In this document: positions 42,358 to 53,526 of the stretch, one piece after another
How positions within the stretch are numbered: position 1 is the stretch's first letter
Layout of the letters: every line of letters starts with the position of its first letter
Assembly (NCBI RefSeq): GCF_008017805.1
Contig: NZ_VRTT01000036.1
Location: 1-64,000, forward strand
Length of the DNA stretch: 64,000 nt
Source of the DNA: Paenibacillus sp. N3.4
Lineage (GTDB): Bacteria; Bacillota; Bacilli; Paenibacillales; NBRC-103111
Direction of reading: 5' to 3'
The notes under the pieces: generated by a model
What the model was told of the DNA's origin: nothing
Databases searched by the model: none
Seen by the model: only the letters and a program-made list of their open reading frames with translations
Program-made: the position numbers and the translations under genes

Positions 42358-42984
42358 CTATAGTCGCGCCAAAAAGCTGCTTGCCATCGAAGCAATACGC
42401 GCATAGCCCTGCTCATTAGGATGCAAACGATCTGAAGTGAGAAAGGATAGTGTGAAGCGGTTGAACCCACTTTCTGCATATAAGTTCAGCACAGGCAGAG
42501 CATATTCAAGGCCTATGGCCTGAATGACCTCGACATAATCAATCAGTCGATGGCCAGCTTGGTTGACGGAGTGTATGTCAAAGCCGTCTTTATCACGCTG
42601 CAGAGGCGTCCATAAGCTCAGAAGACATGCGGGATTTTTCGTAAGAATATCCTCGACTAATTCGATATATGCCCCATAGAACGTATGAATATCTCGATCT
42701 TCCTTCCGTCCTATGGGTTTGTCCAAACGGAAATCATTGGTACCCGCAAAGATAGTAACACAATCATAAATGGGCTCCATCTTTCGTCCTATTTGCACGG
42801 TTGCGCCATAATCCTGGTCACCACCTGCCGTAAGCGGGCATCCGCTTTGTCCTGCATTCGTAATAACGGAGAAGCCTAATGCTGCACCTACCAAGGGCTG
42901 ATAGCCATTAGCTGCCGTAATACTATCACCCAGTGTACACCAGCTTTTGCCATACCATCGTCGTTCATCATTTCTATGTTCCAT
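42358..42984 (-). CDS. SGNH/GDSL-family hydrolase
   Basis: The 208-residue protein has the four SGNH blocks: LGDSIT (catalytic Ser), NAGQSG (Gly), FAGTNDF (Asn) and DRLHPNEQGY (Asp/His). It has no signal peptide, so it is probably cytosolic. The family covers lipases, esterases and carbohydrate acetylesterases; given the polysaccharide-use genes to the right, deacylation of a sugar is a reasonable inference. It is divergent from the LacI-family gene at 43122, with about 137 bp between them for shared control. Confidence 0.85.
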   Translation of the reverse strand: MEHRNDERRWYGKSWCTLGDSITAANGYQPLVGAALGFSVITNAGQSGCPLTAGGDQDYGATVQIGRKMEPIYDCVTIFAGTNDFRLDKPIGRKEDRDIHTFYGAYIELVEDILTKNPACLLSLWTPLQRDKDGFDIHSVNQAGHRLIDYVEVIQAIGLEYALPVLNLYAESGFNRFTLSFLTSDRLHPNEQGYARIASMASSFLARL

Positions 42985-43121
42985 GTCTCTCTTTCCCCCT
43001 AATAATTCGCCTTCTCCATTATAAGCTGTAGTGACCGATGGTTAAGTTTAATTTTTGTTTAATGAATAATTAGAACATGATACGATGCGTATATGAATTC
43101 TGAATAAAGAGGGGGACATTC

Positions 43122-44164
43122 ATGCCTATACGTAAGCAGGTCACATTAAAGACGATCGCCAAGGAGCTGGGACTAAGCGTGCAGACGGTCAACAAGGCTT
43201 TAAAAGGAAAGCCGGGCATGTCTGAGACTACCCGGCAGCTTATTGTCGAGACTGCGGAAAAGCTGGGCTACTTCACGAAAGACCAAGTTCGCAGCCTGAG
43301 GGCTGAACGCATCGTCTCTTATCCGATTGAACGGAAGCGATTTTTACTCGTACAAACCGAACAATCGGTTAGCTACAACCGACTGTTACTCGAAGGCTTG
43401 CACGAACGCTTCGCTTCCTTCGGCCATCATATTGAAATCTGTATGCTTCCTGGCGCTATCAGAGAAACTGAGATGTACGACTGGATTGAAGTGAAGGGAC
43501 TGGAGTTTGCCGATGGCTTATTCATTGCTCCCAGTATCGTCCCCAAAGCTTGGGAGCCTGCACTTCTTCGACTATCCGTTCCTAGGATACTGCTTAGCTA
43601 TCCCCCACTAGGAACTAGAGTGGACAGTGTCATCTGGGACATCTACGAAGCAACCTATCAACAGTCGCCTATCTGCAATCCATCGGTCATCACCGTATTA
43701 TGTATGTGGGTGATACGCATTCCCAAAGGGGGTATATTTTACGTTGGCAAGCCTTCCTTCACGCCATGAATGAATGCCACACGGAGGTCGACCCTAGTGT
43801 CCATTCGACCAGCCAACGGAGCACCCACCCCCAGTGGCTGGAGGAGCTTAGTGATAGGCTTGTTCACTACGCTCCCACAGCTATCATCTGCGGAGTCGAT
43901 GGAGAGGTTGCCGCCGTATACCAACTCTGCTCCAAGCTTCAACTGAGCATTCCTCAAGATGTTTCCATAATAGGTATCATGAACGAACAACAGGAGCAGC
44001 TGCCGTTATTTACCCGTCCTCTGCTGTCCATCCGGGAAACCGGATACCGGGCAGCCGATCGGATGTTATGGCGTATCGCTAATCCTACCCTTCCCTATGA
44101 GCACATCCGTATTCAAGGTGAATTGTTCATTGGGAGCACTACGGCTGCTCATCAGCTAAAATGA
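43122..44164 (+). CDS. LacI-family transcriptional regulator (one frameshift)
   Basis: Frames 43122-about 43660 and about 43662-44164 form one protein of about 347 residues. One A is missing at 43660-43661; restoring it yields TYQTVAYLQSIGHHRIMYVGD, the usual beginning of the second sensor subdomain. The helix-turn-helix is LKTIAKELGLSVQTVNKALKGKPGMS; the sensor part has YNRLLLEGLHERF, GLEFADGLFIAP and TAIICGVDGEVAAVY. GAGGGGG precedes ATG. It is divergent from the SGNH hydrolase and convergent with the glycosidase locus, either of which it may regulate. Confidence 0.82.
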
Positions 44165-44197
44165 TTCCTTTTCGATAGTCGATGTGATAGGTTACCT

Positions 44198-47100
44198 CTA
44201 TTTCGTTACTTTCACTATCATCTTATCACTCGAGGTAACGCCACCCGCATTGACCAATTCACTACGGTACTCATACACACCAATCGCTCTTCCAGCAATC
44301 GTCGTCACGACGCTTTGAGCACTTGGAGAAGCTGCATGCAAGCTCTTCGTTTCGATCAGTATGCCATTTTCGTATAGGCGATATTCAGAAGCATTGGTGC
44401 CCCACCACATGTTCATCGTTACCTTGTAGTTTCCATCTCCGTTCCAATTATCTTGAGATAGTACCGGTATACCTGGTGATGCGTCCGTAATATTGACCAC
44501 AAGTGGGTTGCTGCTTGTCGTTCCGAAGGAATTAATAAGTTCACTTGTATATGTGTAAGTGCCGTTCGCTTTGCCTTTTACATCCACTTTAGTCACTTGT
44601 GCTGCCGGAGACGCGTCTGTCAAAGTATTCGTACTAATAAGTACGCCATTTTCGTACAGCTTGAACACGGAGCCGTTATTCCCCCACCACATGTTCATCG
44701 TGACTATATAGTTACCATCTTTTAATCCAGTTGCATAACCGCTATTATCTGACAAAACTGGTTTACCAGGTGCCCCATCCGATAACGGCTTCACAACCGT
44801 AATAGTCACAGATTTGGTCTGTACGGTTTTTCCATTTAGGGTGACGGCAGCTGTAATTTGTGCAGTACCTTCTGCCAAAGCACTAACTTTACCTTGGGTA
44901 TCCACAGTAACTACTGTTCCATTACTTGTGTTATAGGCAACTACTGCACCGCTGAGATCAGCAGACGATCCGTTGCTTAATGTCCCAGTTAGGTGTGTAG
45001 CCGTCGTTTCACCCGGCTTCAGCGACACCACGTCAGCAATAAGGGTAGCTTGACTGAACGTAACGTTTGCATTCACGTTGAATGTTTGTGTTGATTGCAC
45101 CAAATTGCCCGCTGCATCCATTACACGATATTGTACCGTATGTGTACCTAGGGCCAGACTACCTGCGGTGATGATTTGCCCACTGCTAATCACGGCGCCA
45201 TCCAAAGTCAATGTCTGTGTTGCCACACCGGAGAGTGCATCTGTACTGTTCAAATCAAATCTCAGCGTATCCGCATCTGTCACGTCCGCAACTGCGTGAC
45301 CGGACTGCGTTAATACAGCCTCCGGCGCTGTTTTATCCAATTTCACTTGCAACGATTTCGCCGCTTCCACATTCCCTGCGGCATCTGTAGAGAAATATCT
45401 GATCGTACTCGTGCCTTCATTTTGAATGACAATTGGGGCCACGTAAGCAGCAACAGTCCCACCGTTGATACTATATTCGGTTCCCACTACACCCGCTGAT
45501 TCACCTATAGCCGTCAAGGTAACCATCACATCTTCTTTAAACCAGCCCTCGCCATTCGGAGCACTAGATAATGCCGCGGTCGTCACAGGCGCCACCGTGT
45601 TAGCATTCCTTTCGATGATGAATGAAACCGTCTGAATGCTCCCTGAATTGCCTTCCTGATCTACCGATCTATAGCTGATAGGGTAGAGGCCATCCTGCTT
45701 AAACGTGATCGGCCCCGTGTATGCCAGCCACGTATTCCCACTATCCAGACTATATACAGACTGTGTAACCCCCCACAATGTTTGCGGAGCAGACAATGTA
45801 ACCGTTACTGGATTCCTGTATCGCCCATTGGGTCCATCCGGCTGTGAAGGAGATAAATTCGCTGTCGTAGTAGGTAAATCTGCGCCAATCACTTCAATTT
45901 CCAACAATCTGGCGTCGGTATAGCCCGCTGCGGCTGAGGCTTTCGTTATGTTCATTTTTATTTTCTTGGTGGTAATGGGCGTACTCCACTTCAGAGAATT
46001 GTACAAACCACTGTTGGCATCATAGGTGTTATTGGTTACAGTCGCTGCGGTTGTCCAATTGGCCCCATCCCAATACTCCATCGTATAGTCTTTGATTTGA
46101 AATCCGTTGCCCCCGATCAGCCCGCTCCAGACGTTGATGCCCTTAATTAACTTATCCTCCGGCCAATCCATCTGAAAGTAGTGCGGTTCGCCACTTAAAG
46201 AAAGCCATCTGCTGCTGTTGTCATTTTTAATTCCATCTACTGCCTTATTTGCACTAAATGAACCATTCGTCGAATCAACAGTTAATACAGCGCTTGGCGC
46301 AATATTTTTATATCGATCTGTACCGAATACTTCGATTTCTAACAATCTGGCGTCCGTATAACCGGCTGCGCTAGAGGCTTTCGTTATGTTCATCCTTAAT
46401 TTTTTGGTAATAATCGGATGATCCAATTCCAATTTGTTGTAGGAACGAACATTGGCGTCATTTTTATTATCGGTAACAGCAGCAGCCGTCTTCCACTTTT
46501 CTCCGTCCCAGTACTGAATCGTATAATCTTTGATTTGGAACCCGTATCCTCCGATTAGTCCACTCCAAACTTGAATACTACTGATCAATTTGTCGGTTGG
46601 CCATTCCATCTGAAAATAATGCGGCTCTCCGCTTAAAGATAGCCATCTGCTAGCGTTGTCATTTTTAATGCCATCTACCGCCTTATTCGCACTGAACGAA
46701 CCATTGGTGGAATCAACCGATAATATAGCGCTTGGCGCGATATTAATTAACGGCTCTATTGGATAAGCAATCGATAGCGGAGAAGTATATGTGCTCTCTC
46801 CACTGTCATTTAACGCTGAAATCACATAATAATTATGGAGCGCCGGATTTGCGCTGGTATCTTTGTAGGTACTTCCTGTTACTCCTGTCGCTACAGTCGT
46901 ATAAACGCCTATTAGACTCGTACTTCTTTTGATGGCATAACCGGTCGCAGTATCCAATCTTACGGACACACGGTCGAAATCAGCTTGCTGGTTGTTCGTG
47001 TAAAGACCTATTTTTCCGGAAAGAAGGGGATGACTTCCATCCGTCACTGAAGCTATTACATTTGCGTCCCTATATAGGGTCAACTTATCGCCCGATACTT

Positions 47101-49654
47101 CAAATCTGAATTTATAATTCGTATTGGCTCCAAGAATAAAATAAGGATCCGTTATTTGCTCGGATGAAGCCAAAATCGCCTCTGCCCCTTGAAATCGCTT
47201 AACAATTTTATACTTTTTCTCTTGAGAATCGTAATACGCATAATAGTAGTTATTGTTGTCCACATATCTTGCGGCCACGCCATAATTGCCTGTAACGGAA
47301 CCGGTTGCTACGATTCCAACTTCAACAACATAGTCTTTCCAAGTGCTGTCTCCTGCAACGCTCATTCCATAACCGGAAGAATTGCTGCTTCGGTACACGT
47401 TGGTACTGCCAAGACCGCCTTCCGTACTATGAACAATCCCCCATTCACCGTTTAATACAGTCCATAAACCGTCTCCTAGTTCAAAGTTTTCATAAAAACG
47501 CTCTGAATACGAGGGGCTCCAGCTTAAATTGACTCCCGTTCCGGTTGCGAAAGCTTGAACGGTATGAGGAGAATAGGGCATATTCCCCCTAGGGACCGCG
47601 CTATATTCGCTGGAATTTAAGCCTTCTCCCATGCCGTTATACGCGGATACCGTAAAATAATAGGCCGTATCATTGGTTAATCCGGTCACTTCGTAGCCTA
47701 TGGAATTGCCAACGTCTTTCGTAGTATAGCTGCCAGATCCTGTTCTAACCTTCACATAATACCCGGAAGCGTTGGTTGAACTATTCCAATGAAGTACGAC
47801 GGAACCTTCCTTTGCTTTCGGGCTTTCCAGCAATGGTGCGCTTGGCTTTACAAGCTTGGCAGCGACTTCATTCGAATTAACGCTTGAGCCTGATCTATTC
47901 TTAGCACTTACCGCAAAGTAATAGGTTGTCCCGTTGGATAAGCCCGTCACGGTATAGTTCTTTGACTGTCCTGCATCTATCGTATTTGTATAAACGCCAG
48001 CTGTCGTCCCATACTTCACGACATATCCAGTTGCAAGCAAAGAATCAAGCCAAGTTAACTTAACCTGACTATTACCAACAATAGATTGAACAATACGAGT
48101 AGGCTGCGGCAGTTGTCCTCCGGAACCATCCCATTCTACTCTCATCACGCTGTATGGAGGAATCGTTACCGGATTAAGTGTGCCTTCGGTTTTAATAGCG
48201 ATAGCATTAGGGGCTTCAGGTGTATTTTTTATTTCTGGGTCAATAGATGAGATAAACGTTTTCGTCATATTGGACGCTAAGGGAACTCCATTCATGTTGA
48301 TTGTTGCGGTATGAGTACTGTCCGATTTGTTTGTGATCACGACATAATTTTTATTGTTTTTCCCCTTATATGCCTGCGAATATAATGCAGGTATATTGCT
48401 GCCGGAATACTTGTTAACCTCTGCCCCTCCCGAAGTCGTTGTTTTCCATAAGTGGGAACTGTTATTGATGGCTTCATAGGCGATTTGCAAACCTAAAGCG
48501 GCACCGCTTTTATAAATGCCGAAATCGTAACCTGTGGTATCTAATGTCGTCTTTTTTTCATTAGCATCTCGCATGGCGACAACATAGTTATTGGTGGGCT
48601 GGGTGCCAAACTGCATCATCGCATGAAGAAGTACACGTTTCACATTGGGATGGCTCGACAATCTTGTCGTATATTCAGCGGCGAATATGCCATTATACAG
48701 CGTTTTTATCATCCCGGACGTGGACAAACTGGTCATGGTTGAAGGAGTCGTATTAAACTCGCTTATCGTTACAGGCATATCAGGTCTTCCTTTGGCAAGG
48801 AAATAGGAATCGATATACGAATTCGTACGCTCGGCCAAGGCGGAATTCAGGTCTTTGCGCGCTTGGTCGAACGTTGAATACCGATCGCCGCCCCGATAGA
48901 AATGATAGGATACGCCGTCCCAATATTTATTCGGATAAGCAGCCAGTTCTTTATCCCATTCGGGTTTTTCGCCTTGAGAAAACATGACGTTAATCTGTGC
49001 TCTCGAATCTACCGATTTGATTGCATCATAATACGGTTTCATTTTGTCCGCATAATCCGTTGCAGTCGGAAAAAATTTACTGAATAAAAAAGCTTCGTTG
49101 CTCAGCTCGTAGGCGCTAACTTTAATATTATTATCCTTGCAATATTTCGCAATCGCCATTGCCGTTTCTGGCGTATCGGTGAATCCATTGATAATAATCA
49201 TGGTTTCCCCATGCACTTGATCCAGGAAATATTTCCAATCCTGAAGTTGATGTTTGTCCGGCTTGGCTCTCAAGATTTGCCCGTCGTTAACGGCAGCATT
49301 AAATGTGGGCATTTTCCCGAAAAATTGGGATACCCATTCGTCATCGTCATCCCCTCTCCTTATGTCGAAATAGTCACTATCCGTCCCGGAGGGAAATCGG
49401 AACACACGGCCATTCAAGCCATTTGCCAGATCGATGGCCGTCTGATCGGTGTATAAGATGCCATAAGTTTGAAAATCCCCATTATATCCCCCGAAGTTTT
49501 CACTTAAGCTTGATTCAACATTCGTATCTATTTGTATAGTGGCCGTATAATCCGCGGCATGAACGAGATTTCGTTGATCGATGAATATTGCCGACAGTAG
49601 AGCGAGAGAAATGAATACGCTTACAATTTGTTTGATAAATTTTTTCCGTTCCAT
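44198..49654 (-). CDS. Multidomain secreted glycoside hydrolase (clan-A-like, GH79/51/39 type)
   Basis: The 1818-residue protein has a signal peptide (about 1-34) and an N-terminal (beta/alpha)8 glycosidase domain (about 40-480). [12 protein letters not shown] at 86-97 and an Asn-Glu pair N186-E187 in YELSNEAF (acid/base) with E299 in TISEFNTT (nucleophile) are the hallmarks of clan A. Following modules: three fibronectin III domains (one split by a laminin-G/DUF1080-like insert around [14 protein letters not shown]), two F5/8-type C (CBM32-like) domains of near-identical sequence ([19 protein letters not shown]), two OmpL47-like Ig units, a chitobiase-type Ig, Big2, and two ChiA-N-like Ig domains ([16 protein letters not shown]). 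The exact GH family and substrate cannot be fixed by eye; arabinofuranosidase, glucuronidase or galactosidase activity are possible. It follows the sugar-binding lipoprotein gene after three hairpins. Confidence 0.8.
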   Translation of the reverse strand: MERKKFIKQIVSVFISLALLSAIFIDQRNLVHAADYTATIQIDTNVESSLSENFGGYNGDFQTYGILYTDQTAIDLANGLNGRVFRFPSGTDSDYFDIRRGDDDDEWVSQFFGKMPTFNAAVNDGQILRAKPDKHQLQDWKYFLDQVHGETMIIINGFTDTPETAMAIAKYCKDNNIKVSAYELSNEAFLFSKFFPTATDYADKMKPYYDAIKSVDSRAQINVMFSQGEKPEWDKELAAYPNKYWDGVSYHFYRGGDRYSTFDQARKDLNSALAERTNSYIDSYFLAKGRPDMPVTISEFNTTPSTMTSLSTSGMIKTLYNGIFAAEYTTRLSSHPNVKRVLLHAMMQFGTQPTNNYVVAMRDANEKKTTLDTTGYDFGIYKSGAALGLQIAYEAINNSSHLWKTTTSGGAEVNKYSGSNIPALYSQAYKGKNNKNYVVITNKSDSTHTATINMNGVPLASNMTKTFISSIDPEIKNTPEAPNAIAIKTEGTLNPVTIPPYSVMRVEWDGSGGQLPQPTRIVQSIVGNSQVKLTWLDSLLATGYVVKYGTTAGVYTNTIDAGQSKNYTVTGLSNGTTYYFAVSAKNRSGSSVNSNEVAAKLVKPSAPLLESPKAKEGSVVLHWNSSTNASGYYVKVRTGSGSYTTKDVGNSIGYEVTGLTNDTAYYFTVSAYNGMGEGLNSSEYSAVPRGNMPYSPHTVQAFATGTGVNLSWSPSYSERFYENFELGDGLWTVLNGEWGIVHSTEGGLGSTNVYRSSNSSGYGMSVAGDSTWKDYVVEVGIVATGSVTGNYGVAARYVDNNNYYYAYYDSQEKKYKIVKRFQGAEAILASSEQITDPYFILGANTNYKFRFEVSGDKLTLYRDANVIASVTDGSHPLLSGKIGLYTNNQQADFDRVSVRLDTATGYAIKRSTSLIGVYTTVATGVTGSTYKDTSANPALHNYYVISALNDSGESTYTSPLSIAYPIEPLINIAPSAILSVDSTNGSFSANKAVDGIKNDNASRWLSLSGEPHYFQMEWPTDKLISSIQVWSGLIGGYGFQIKDYTIQYWDGEKWKTAAAVTDNKNDANVRSYNKLELDHPIITKKLRMNITKASSAAGYTDARLLEIEVFGTDRYKNIAPSAVLTVDSTNGSFSANKAVDGIKNDNSSRWLSLSGEPHYFQMDWPEDKLIKGINVWSGLIGGNGFQIKDYTMEYWDGANWTTAATVTNNTYDANSGLYNSLKWSTPITTKKIKMNITKASAAAGYTDARLLEIEVIGADLPTTTANLSPSQPDGPNGRYRNPVTVTLSAPQTLWGVTQSVYSLDSGNTWLAYTGPITFKQDGLYPISYRSVDQEGNSGSIQTVSFIIERNANTVAPVTTAALSSAPNGEGWFKEDVMVTLTAIGESAGVVGTEYSINGGTVAAYVAPIVIQNEGTSTIRYFSTDAAGNVEAAKSLQVKLDKTAPEAVLTQSGHAVADVTDADTLRFDLNSTDALSGVATQTLTLDGAVISSGQIITAGSLALGTHTVQYRVMDAAGNLVQSTQTFNVNANVTFSQATLIADVVSLKPGETTATHLTGTLSNGSSADLSGAVVAYNTSNGTVVTVDTQGKVSALAEGTAQITAAVTLNGKTVQTKSVTITVVKPLSDGAPGKPVLSDNSGYATGLKDGNYIVTMNMWWGNNGSVFKLYENGVLISTNTLTDASPAAQVTKVDVKGKANGTYTYTSELINSFGTTSSNPLVVNITDASPGIPVLSQDNWNGDGNYKVTMNMWWGTNASEYRLYENGILIETKSLHAASPSAQSVVTTIAGRAIGVYEYRSELVNAGGVTSSDKMIVKVTK

Positions 49655-49691
49655 ATTACATGCCCCTTTTCATTTATTTAGGTTACAGTTG

Positions 49692-49814
49692 AGAGTGGAA
49701 GAAGATACGCTGTTGTATCTTCTCCCACTCTTTTTGTTCGTAGATAAGAAAGTATAAGTTTTATACTTTGCTTCTCATCTACCTTGACAAACGCGGTCGT
49801 CCTAGAAGGACGAC
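49692..49814. repeat. Three successive hairpins between the binding-protein and glycosidase genes
   Basis: Hairpin 1 (49692-49731): GAGTGG and AAGAAGATAC pair with GTATCTTCT and CCACTC, followed by T5 on the + strand. Hairpin 2 (49740-49782): GTAGAT/ATCTAC with AGTATAA/TTATACT inside. Hairpin 3 (49796-49814): GTCGTCCT and AGGACGAC, perfect 8-bp stem with a 3-nt loop. They fill the 190-bp gap and probably lower transcription into the 5.5-kb glycosidase gene or protect the upstream transcript. Confidence 0.65.
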
Positions 49815-49846
49815 GAAGTCGTTTATCCTTGTATCGTGTTACTCTG

Positions 49847-51406
49847 TTACTTCTTAGCCGCAGCGTACCAATCGTTGACTTCTTTATAACTTGTTTCTCC
49901 GCCTGAGGATTTGAATTTGGCGATGAAAGCATCTAGACCGTTCAATTGCTCGGCACCGAAAACCAGCTTCATCGTATAATCCCCCACCAAAGTATTCAAT
50001 TGCTGGAAGCTTTTCGAGAATTCAGGCAGATAAGGAGCAAAACCTAAAGGATCTTCTACTTTCGTATTGGCTGGCTCTTTTTTGTTCATAAAGCTCCAAG
50101 CTTCGAACAAACGCATATCCTTGCGAACACGTGCCTGCCAGTAGATCGGATAGTTCTTGTCGTCGGAGCCCGTTAAGAAATTATTGGCCGCATTGCGCTC
50201 TTCGGTAAAGATAGGTTGAATAGGCGTATAAGTACCATCCTTCAATGTATAGTGCTTATTTTCTTCACCAATGGTCATGTTGATAAACGTTTCCTTTTCA
50301 AGCTTAGCATTCATCCACTTAATCGCATCTTCCGGATGCTTGGAAGCTTTAGGAATGTAAGTCAGTCGGTCAAAACCCTTGGATGCAGCAAGTCCCGCTT
50401 TTCCATCCTTACCTTTCAATGCAGGAATATAGCTCGCTTTCGCCGTGGGAATATTTTTCGTTAAAGCATCGGAAATAGTGGGAACGTCAGACCAGTTCAA
50501 CAGGATCATGCCTGCTTTTCCACTTGTGAATTTTTCTTTAGACGTAGCATCTTTGTTGGCTGCATACTCTTTATCCAACAGTCCTTGTTTGAATAGGCCA
50601 GTAACATAATTCACATAATCTGTATATGCAGGGTCCAAAATACGCGGTGTCATCTTGCCATTCACATTATTCCAGAAATTTGGCATTCCAAATGCGCCAG
50701 CAATATTATCGATGAAGGCGATCTCACCTTTTACGGTCAAAGGTATATTTTTGTCTCCATTTCCGCCTGGATCCTTCTCTTTGAAAGCTTTAAGAACCGC
50801 TGTAAGCTCATCTAATGTAGTCGGCGCATTCATATTTACCTTTTCAAGCCAGTCTTGGCGAATATATAAGCTTGCGTTTACATTCGGAATGCTTTTGGTG
50901 GGGATCGCGTACAGCTTTCCATCCACCTTGGCAGCTTCCAAAGCATCAGGATCTATAACTGCTTTAATGTTAGGTCCGAATTTGTCAATTAAAGGTCCTA
51001 ATTCGAGTAATGCCCCTTTTTTTGCATAGTCGGAGTATAACGCTTTGAAATCGGTGCTTCCCAATGTAGTAATCGCATCATAAGGCTCACCGGAAGCAAT
51101 CAATATATTCAACTTGTCCTGGGGCTTGTCTTGCGGCAGCATATCATACTGAACCTTATAACCCGTCTTCTGCTCCAAATATTTGGCTACCGGATACGTA
51201 TTATAATCATCCTTCTGCCAAATTTGAAGTGATTTCAATTCAGATTTGGGTCCTGTCGTTGCCGTTGAGACCGCTGCTGATGGGGTACTAGCTGGGGTTA
51301 CACTGCTAGCTGCCGGTTTTCCGTTAGAGGAGCAAGCGACCAGAGATGTTACAGATAATCCTCCTGCCAGTGTTGCCATCATCCATTTTTTATAGTTCAT
51401 TACCAT
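49847..51406 (-). CDS. Extracellular sugar-binding lipoprotein of an ABC transporter
   Basis: The 519-residue protein has a lipoprotein signal with lipobox SLVAC (Cys at about 25) and a Ser/Thr/Ala-rich spacer, then a family 1-type solute-binding fold (QIWQKDDYNTYPVAKYLEQKTGYKV, LYIRQDWLEKVNMNAPTTLDEL). Proteins of this LplA/YtcQ type bind oligosaccharides for CUT1 transporters. It directly follows the two permease genes. AGGGAGG precedes ATG 51406. The ligand is presumably a product of the glycosidase encoded next. Confidence 0.9.
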   Translation of the reverse strand: MVMNYKKWMMATLAGGLSVTSLVACSSNGKPAASSVTPASTPSAAVSTATTGPKSELKSLQIWQKDDYNTYPVAKYLEQKTGYKVQYDMLPQDKPQDKLNILIASGEPYDAITTLGSTDFKALYSDYAKKGALLELGPLIDKFGPNIKAVIDPDALEAAKVDGKLYAIPTKSIPNVNASLYIRQDWLEKVNMNAPTTLDELTAVLKAFKEKDPGGNGDKNIPLTVKGEIAFIDNIAGAFGMPNFWNNVNGKMTPRILDPAYTDYVNYVTGLFKQGLLDKEYAANKDATSKEKFTSGKAGMILLNWSDVPTISDALTKNIPTAKASYIPALKGKDGKAGLAASKGFDRLTYIPKASKHPEDAIKWMNAKLEKETFINMTIGEENKHYTLKDGTYTPIQPIFTEERNAANNFLTGSDDKNYPIYWQARVRKDMRLFEAWSFMNKKEPANTKVEDPLGFAPYLPEFSKSFQQLNTLVGDYTMKLVFGAEQLNGLDAFIAKFKSSGGETSYKEVNDWYAAAKK

Positions 51407-51501
51407 GTGTAGACCTCCCTATTTATTTGTGTACTATATCATTAAACCCTTGATGTGCACATCGTGGGCGTTAATGCAAAGCAGCAAGGAAATTCAAGTC
51501 A

Positions 51502-52380
51502 TCAGCCTTTAACAGAGCCAATCAATACACCTTTGACAAAGTGCTTCTGCAAATAAGGATAGACGAGAAGCATCGGTATGATCGAAGCAATAACAGTTGC
51601 AGAGCGAACACCTTCTGGGGATACATTCATCAAATCGTCAGCACTCTTGTTCACAGCCGAGGAGCTGTCTGCATCCATAACGATGTCACGAAGGTACAAC
51701 TGCAGTGGCTTTAAGCCTGCATCGTTAATGTAGAGCATCGGATTAAAGTAATCGTTCCAGTAATATACAGCGTAGAATAAGGCGATCGTTGCGAGAACAG
51801 GACCGCTAAGCGGAATGACGATGCGAAACAAGATCGTAAAGTTACGGGCGCCATCCATCTTGGCCGACTCTTCTAATGATTCCGGAAGTGATTCATAGTA
51901 GCTTTTAATCACTAGCATATTGAATACGCTAATTAAAGCTGGAACAATTAGAGACCATAGGCTATTGATCAGATGAAGCTCTTTCATTAGCAGATAGTTA
52001 GGAATAATCCCGCCATTAAAGAGCATGGTGAAAATAAACAGCAGCATAATGAAAGAAATGCCTGGCAGATTTCTTTTTGATAAGGGATAAGCTGTTAAGG
52101 CTGTTAAAGCAATCGCAAGCACGGTTCCAACAACCATAACCAGAATAGAAATACTTATGGAAGTAAGAAATTGACTGGAGGATACGACGTATTTCATCGT
52201 TTGCAGTTGAAAGCCTACCGGGAAAATCCCCACCTTGCCGGATATGACGGCTGACTCATCGCTCACCGATTTGGATAGTACGTTGGCTAGTGGCAGCAGG
52301 GTCGCCGCTCCCATGAGAATAAGAAACAGGTAGATAAACAGATCCAAGGAGCGATCACCCATCGTTTTTTTATGCAACAT
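51502..52380 (-). CDS. Carbohydrate ABC transporter permease (LplC/YtcP type)
   Basis: The 292-residue membrane protein has six predicted helices and the EAA loop ESLEESAKMDGARNFTILFRIVIPLS that docks the ATPase, plus the C-terminal YPYLQKHFVKGVLIGSVKG typical of this CUT1 subfamily. AGGAGG precedes ATG. It pairs with the upstream permease; no ATPase gene is present, so a shared MsmX-like ATPase elsewhere is expected. Confidence 0.93.
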   Translation of the reverse strand: MLHKKTMGDRSLDLFIYLFLILMGAATLLPLANVLSKSVSDESAVISGKVGIFPVGFQLQTMKYVVSSSQFLTSISISILVMVVGTVLAIALTALTAYPLSKRNLPGISFIMLLFIFTMLFNGGIIPNYLLMKELHLINSLWSLIVPALISVFNMLVIKSYYESLPESLEESAKMDGARNFTILFRIVIPLSGPVLATIALFYAVYYWNDYFNPMLYINDAGLKPLQLYLRDIVMDADSSSAVNKSADDLMNVSPEGVRSATVIASIIPMLLVYPYLQKHFVKGVLIGSVKG

Positions 52381-52398
52381 TTACACCTCCTACATGAT

Positions 52399-53367
52399 CT
52401 ACCATATGCTGCGCTTAATTAATCTTTTGCTTAGCTCATTACCGGATAGGATCAGGATCAAACCGACAACGGAGTTGAACAAACCTACTGCCGTGCTAAA
52501 GCTATAATCCTGCTGACCAAGTCCTTGGCGGTACACGAAGGTGCCGATCACATCCCCTGACGCATATACAACTGAATTATACATCGTCAATATTTGCTCG
52601 GTTCCAGCTTCAAGCAAGTAGCCTAACCGTAAAATAAAGATCAGGATAATCGTTGGCAATATACCTGGAAGTGTAATGTGAATCATCTGTCTGATCCGTC
52701 CAGCGCCATCTATGGATGCTGCCTCATACTGCTCTTGTTCTATTCCCGCAATAGCTGCGATAAAGATGATGGCATTCCAACCGGATTCCTTCCAGCCTGC
52801 TGTAAAAACAACAACACTTCGAAAAAAGTGATTATCGAGGAAAAAGGAAATCGGCGTCCCCCCCAGCGACTCGATCACATTATTGACCAGCCCTCCTGAC
52901 GGAGAAAGGATATTCATGAATAGCCCGGAAATTATGACCCAAGACAAGAAATGCGGCAGAAAAATGATCGTCTGGATCGTCTTCTTGAACAAGGCTTTGC
53001 GAACCTCATTCAGGAAAAGTGCTATGATGATGGGGATCGGGAAAAGCAGGACGATTTTGTAAAAGCTGATTAACAGCGTACTATTGAACACCTGATAAAA
53101 CTCCTCCGAGTGAATAAGCTTCTCGAATTGATCCAGCCCGACCCATTTGCTCCCCATAAATCCATCGAAAATGTTGAAATCCTGAAAGGCGATAATGACG
53201 CCATACATCGGTGCATATTTGAATAACAGCAAAAATATCAAACCCGGAATCAATAATAGGTATAGATCGTAATTACTTCGAAATAGCTTCCAGCGGCCCT
53301 TACTTATTGACTTCGTCTTCGTGTGAGCTGTTTTTTGCTGTTCAAGCTCTGCCGGTATCATACTCAA
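52399..53367 (-). CDS. Carbohydrate ABC transporter permease (LplB type)
   Basis: The 322-residue protein has a cytoplasmic Lys-rich start, six predicted helices (LYLLLIPGLIFLLLFKYAPMYG first) and the EAA loop YEAASIDGAGRIRQMIHITLPGI. The C-terminus ends in LSGNELSKRLIKRSIW, typical of LplB-like partners. It is 18 bp upstream of the second permease gene and forms the membrane heterodimer with it. First gene of the transporter set, after the two-component genes. Confidence 0.93.
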   Translation of the reverse strand: MSMIPAELEQQKTAHTKTKSISKGRWKLFRSNYDLYLLLIPGLIFLLLFKYAPMYGVIIAFQDFNIFDGFMGSKWVGLDQFEKLIHSEEFYQVFNSTLLISFYKIVLLFPIPIIIALFLNEVRKALFKKTIQTIIFLPHFLSWVIISGLFMNILSPSGGLVNNVIESLGGTPISFFLDNHFFRSVVVFTAGWKESGWNAIIFIAAIAGIEQEQYEAASIDGAGRIRQMIHITLPGILPTIILIFILRLGYLLEAGTEQILTMYNSVVYASGDVIGTFVYRQGLGQQDYSFSTAVGLFNSVVGLILILSGNELSKRLIKRSIW

Positions 53368-53479
53368 GTCGGCTCACCTCCGTGTTCTTATATTCGTATT
53401 ATAAAGAGTGGCGCCATCCATTTGTAGATGGTAATATTTTGGTTTCAGGTAGTATCTTAAGGTATTTACACAATACGAA

Positions 53480-53526
53480 GAGACTGCCCCGCAAGTAGAA
53501 AACCTACCGCTAGGACAGCCTCTTTT
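53480..53526. terminator. Imperfect hairpin after the histidine kinase gene
   Basis: AGACTG..CC..GTAG and CTAC..GG.CAG.CT form an interrupted stem around AAAA, ending in T5 on the + strand, abutting the kinase stop codon. It may separate the two-component transcript from the transporter genes. Confidence 0.45.
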
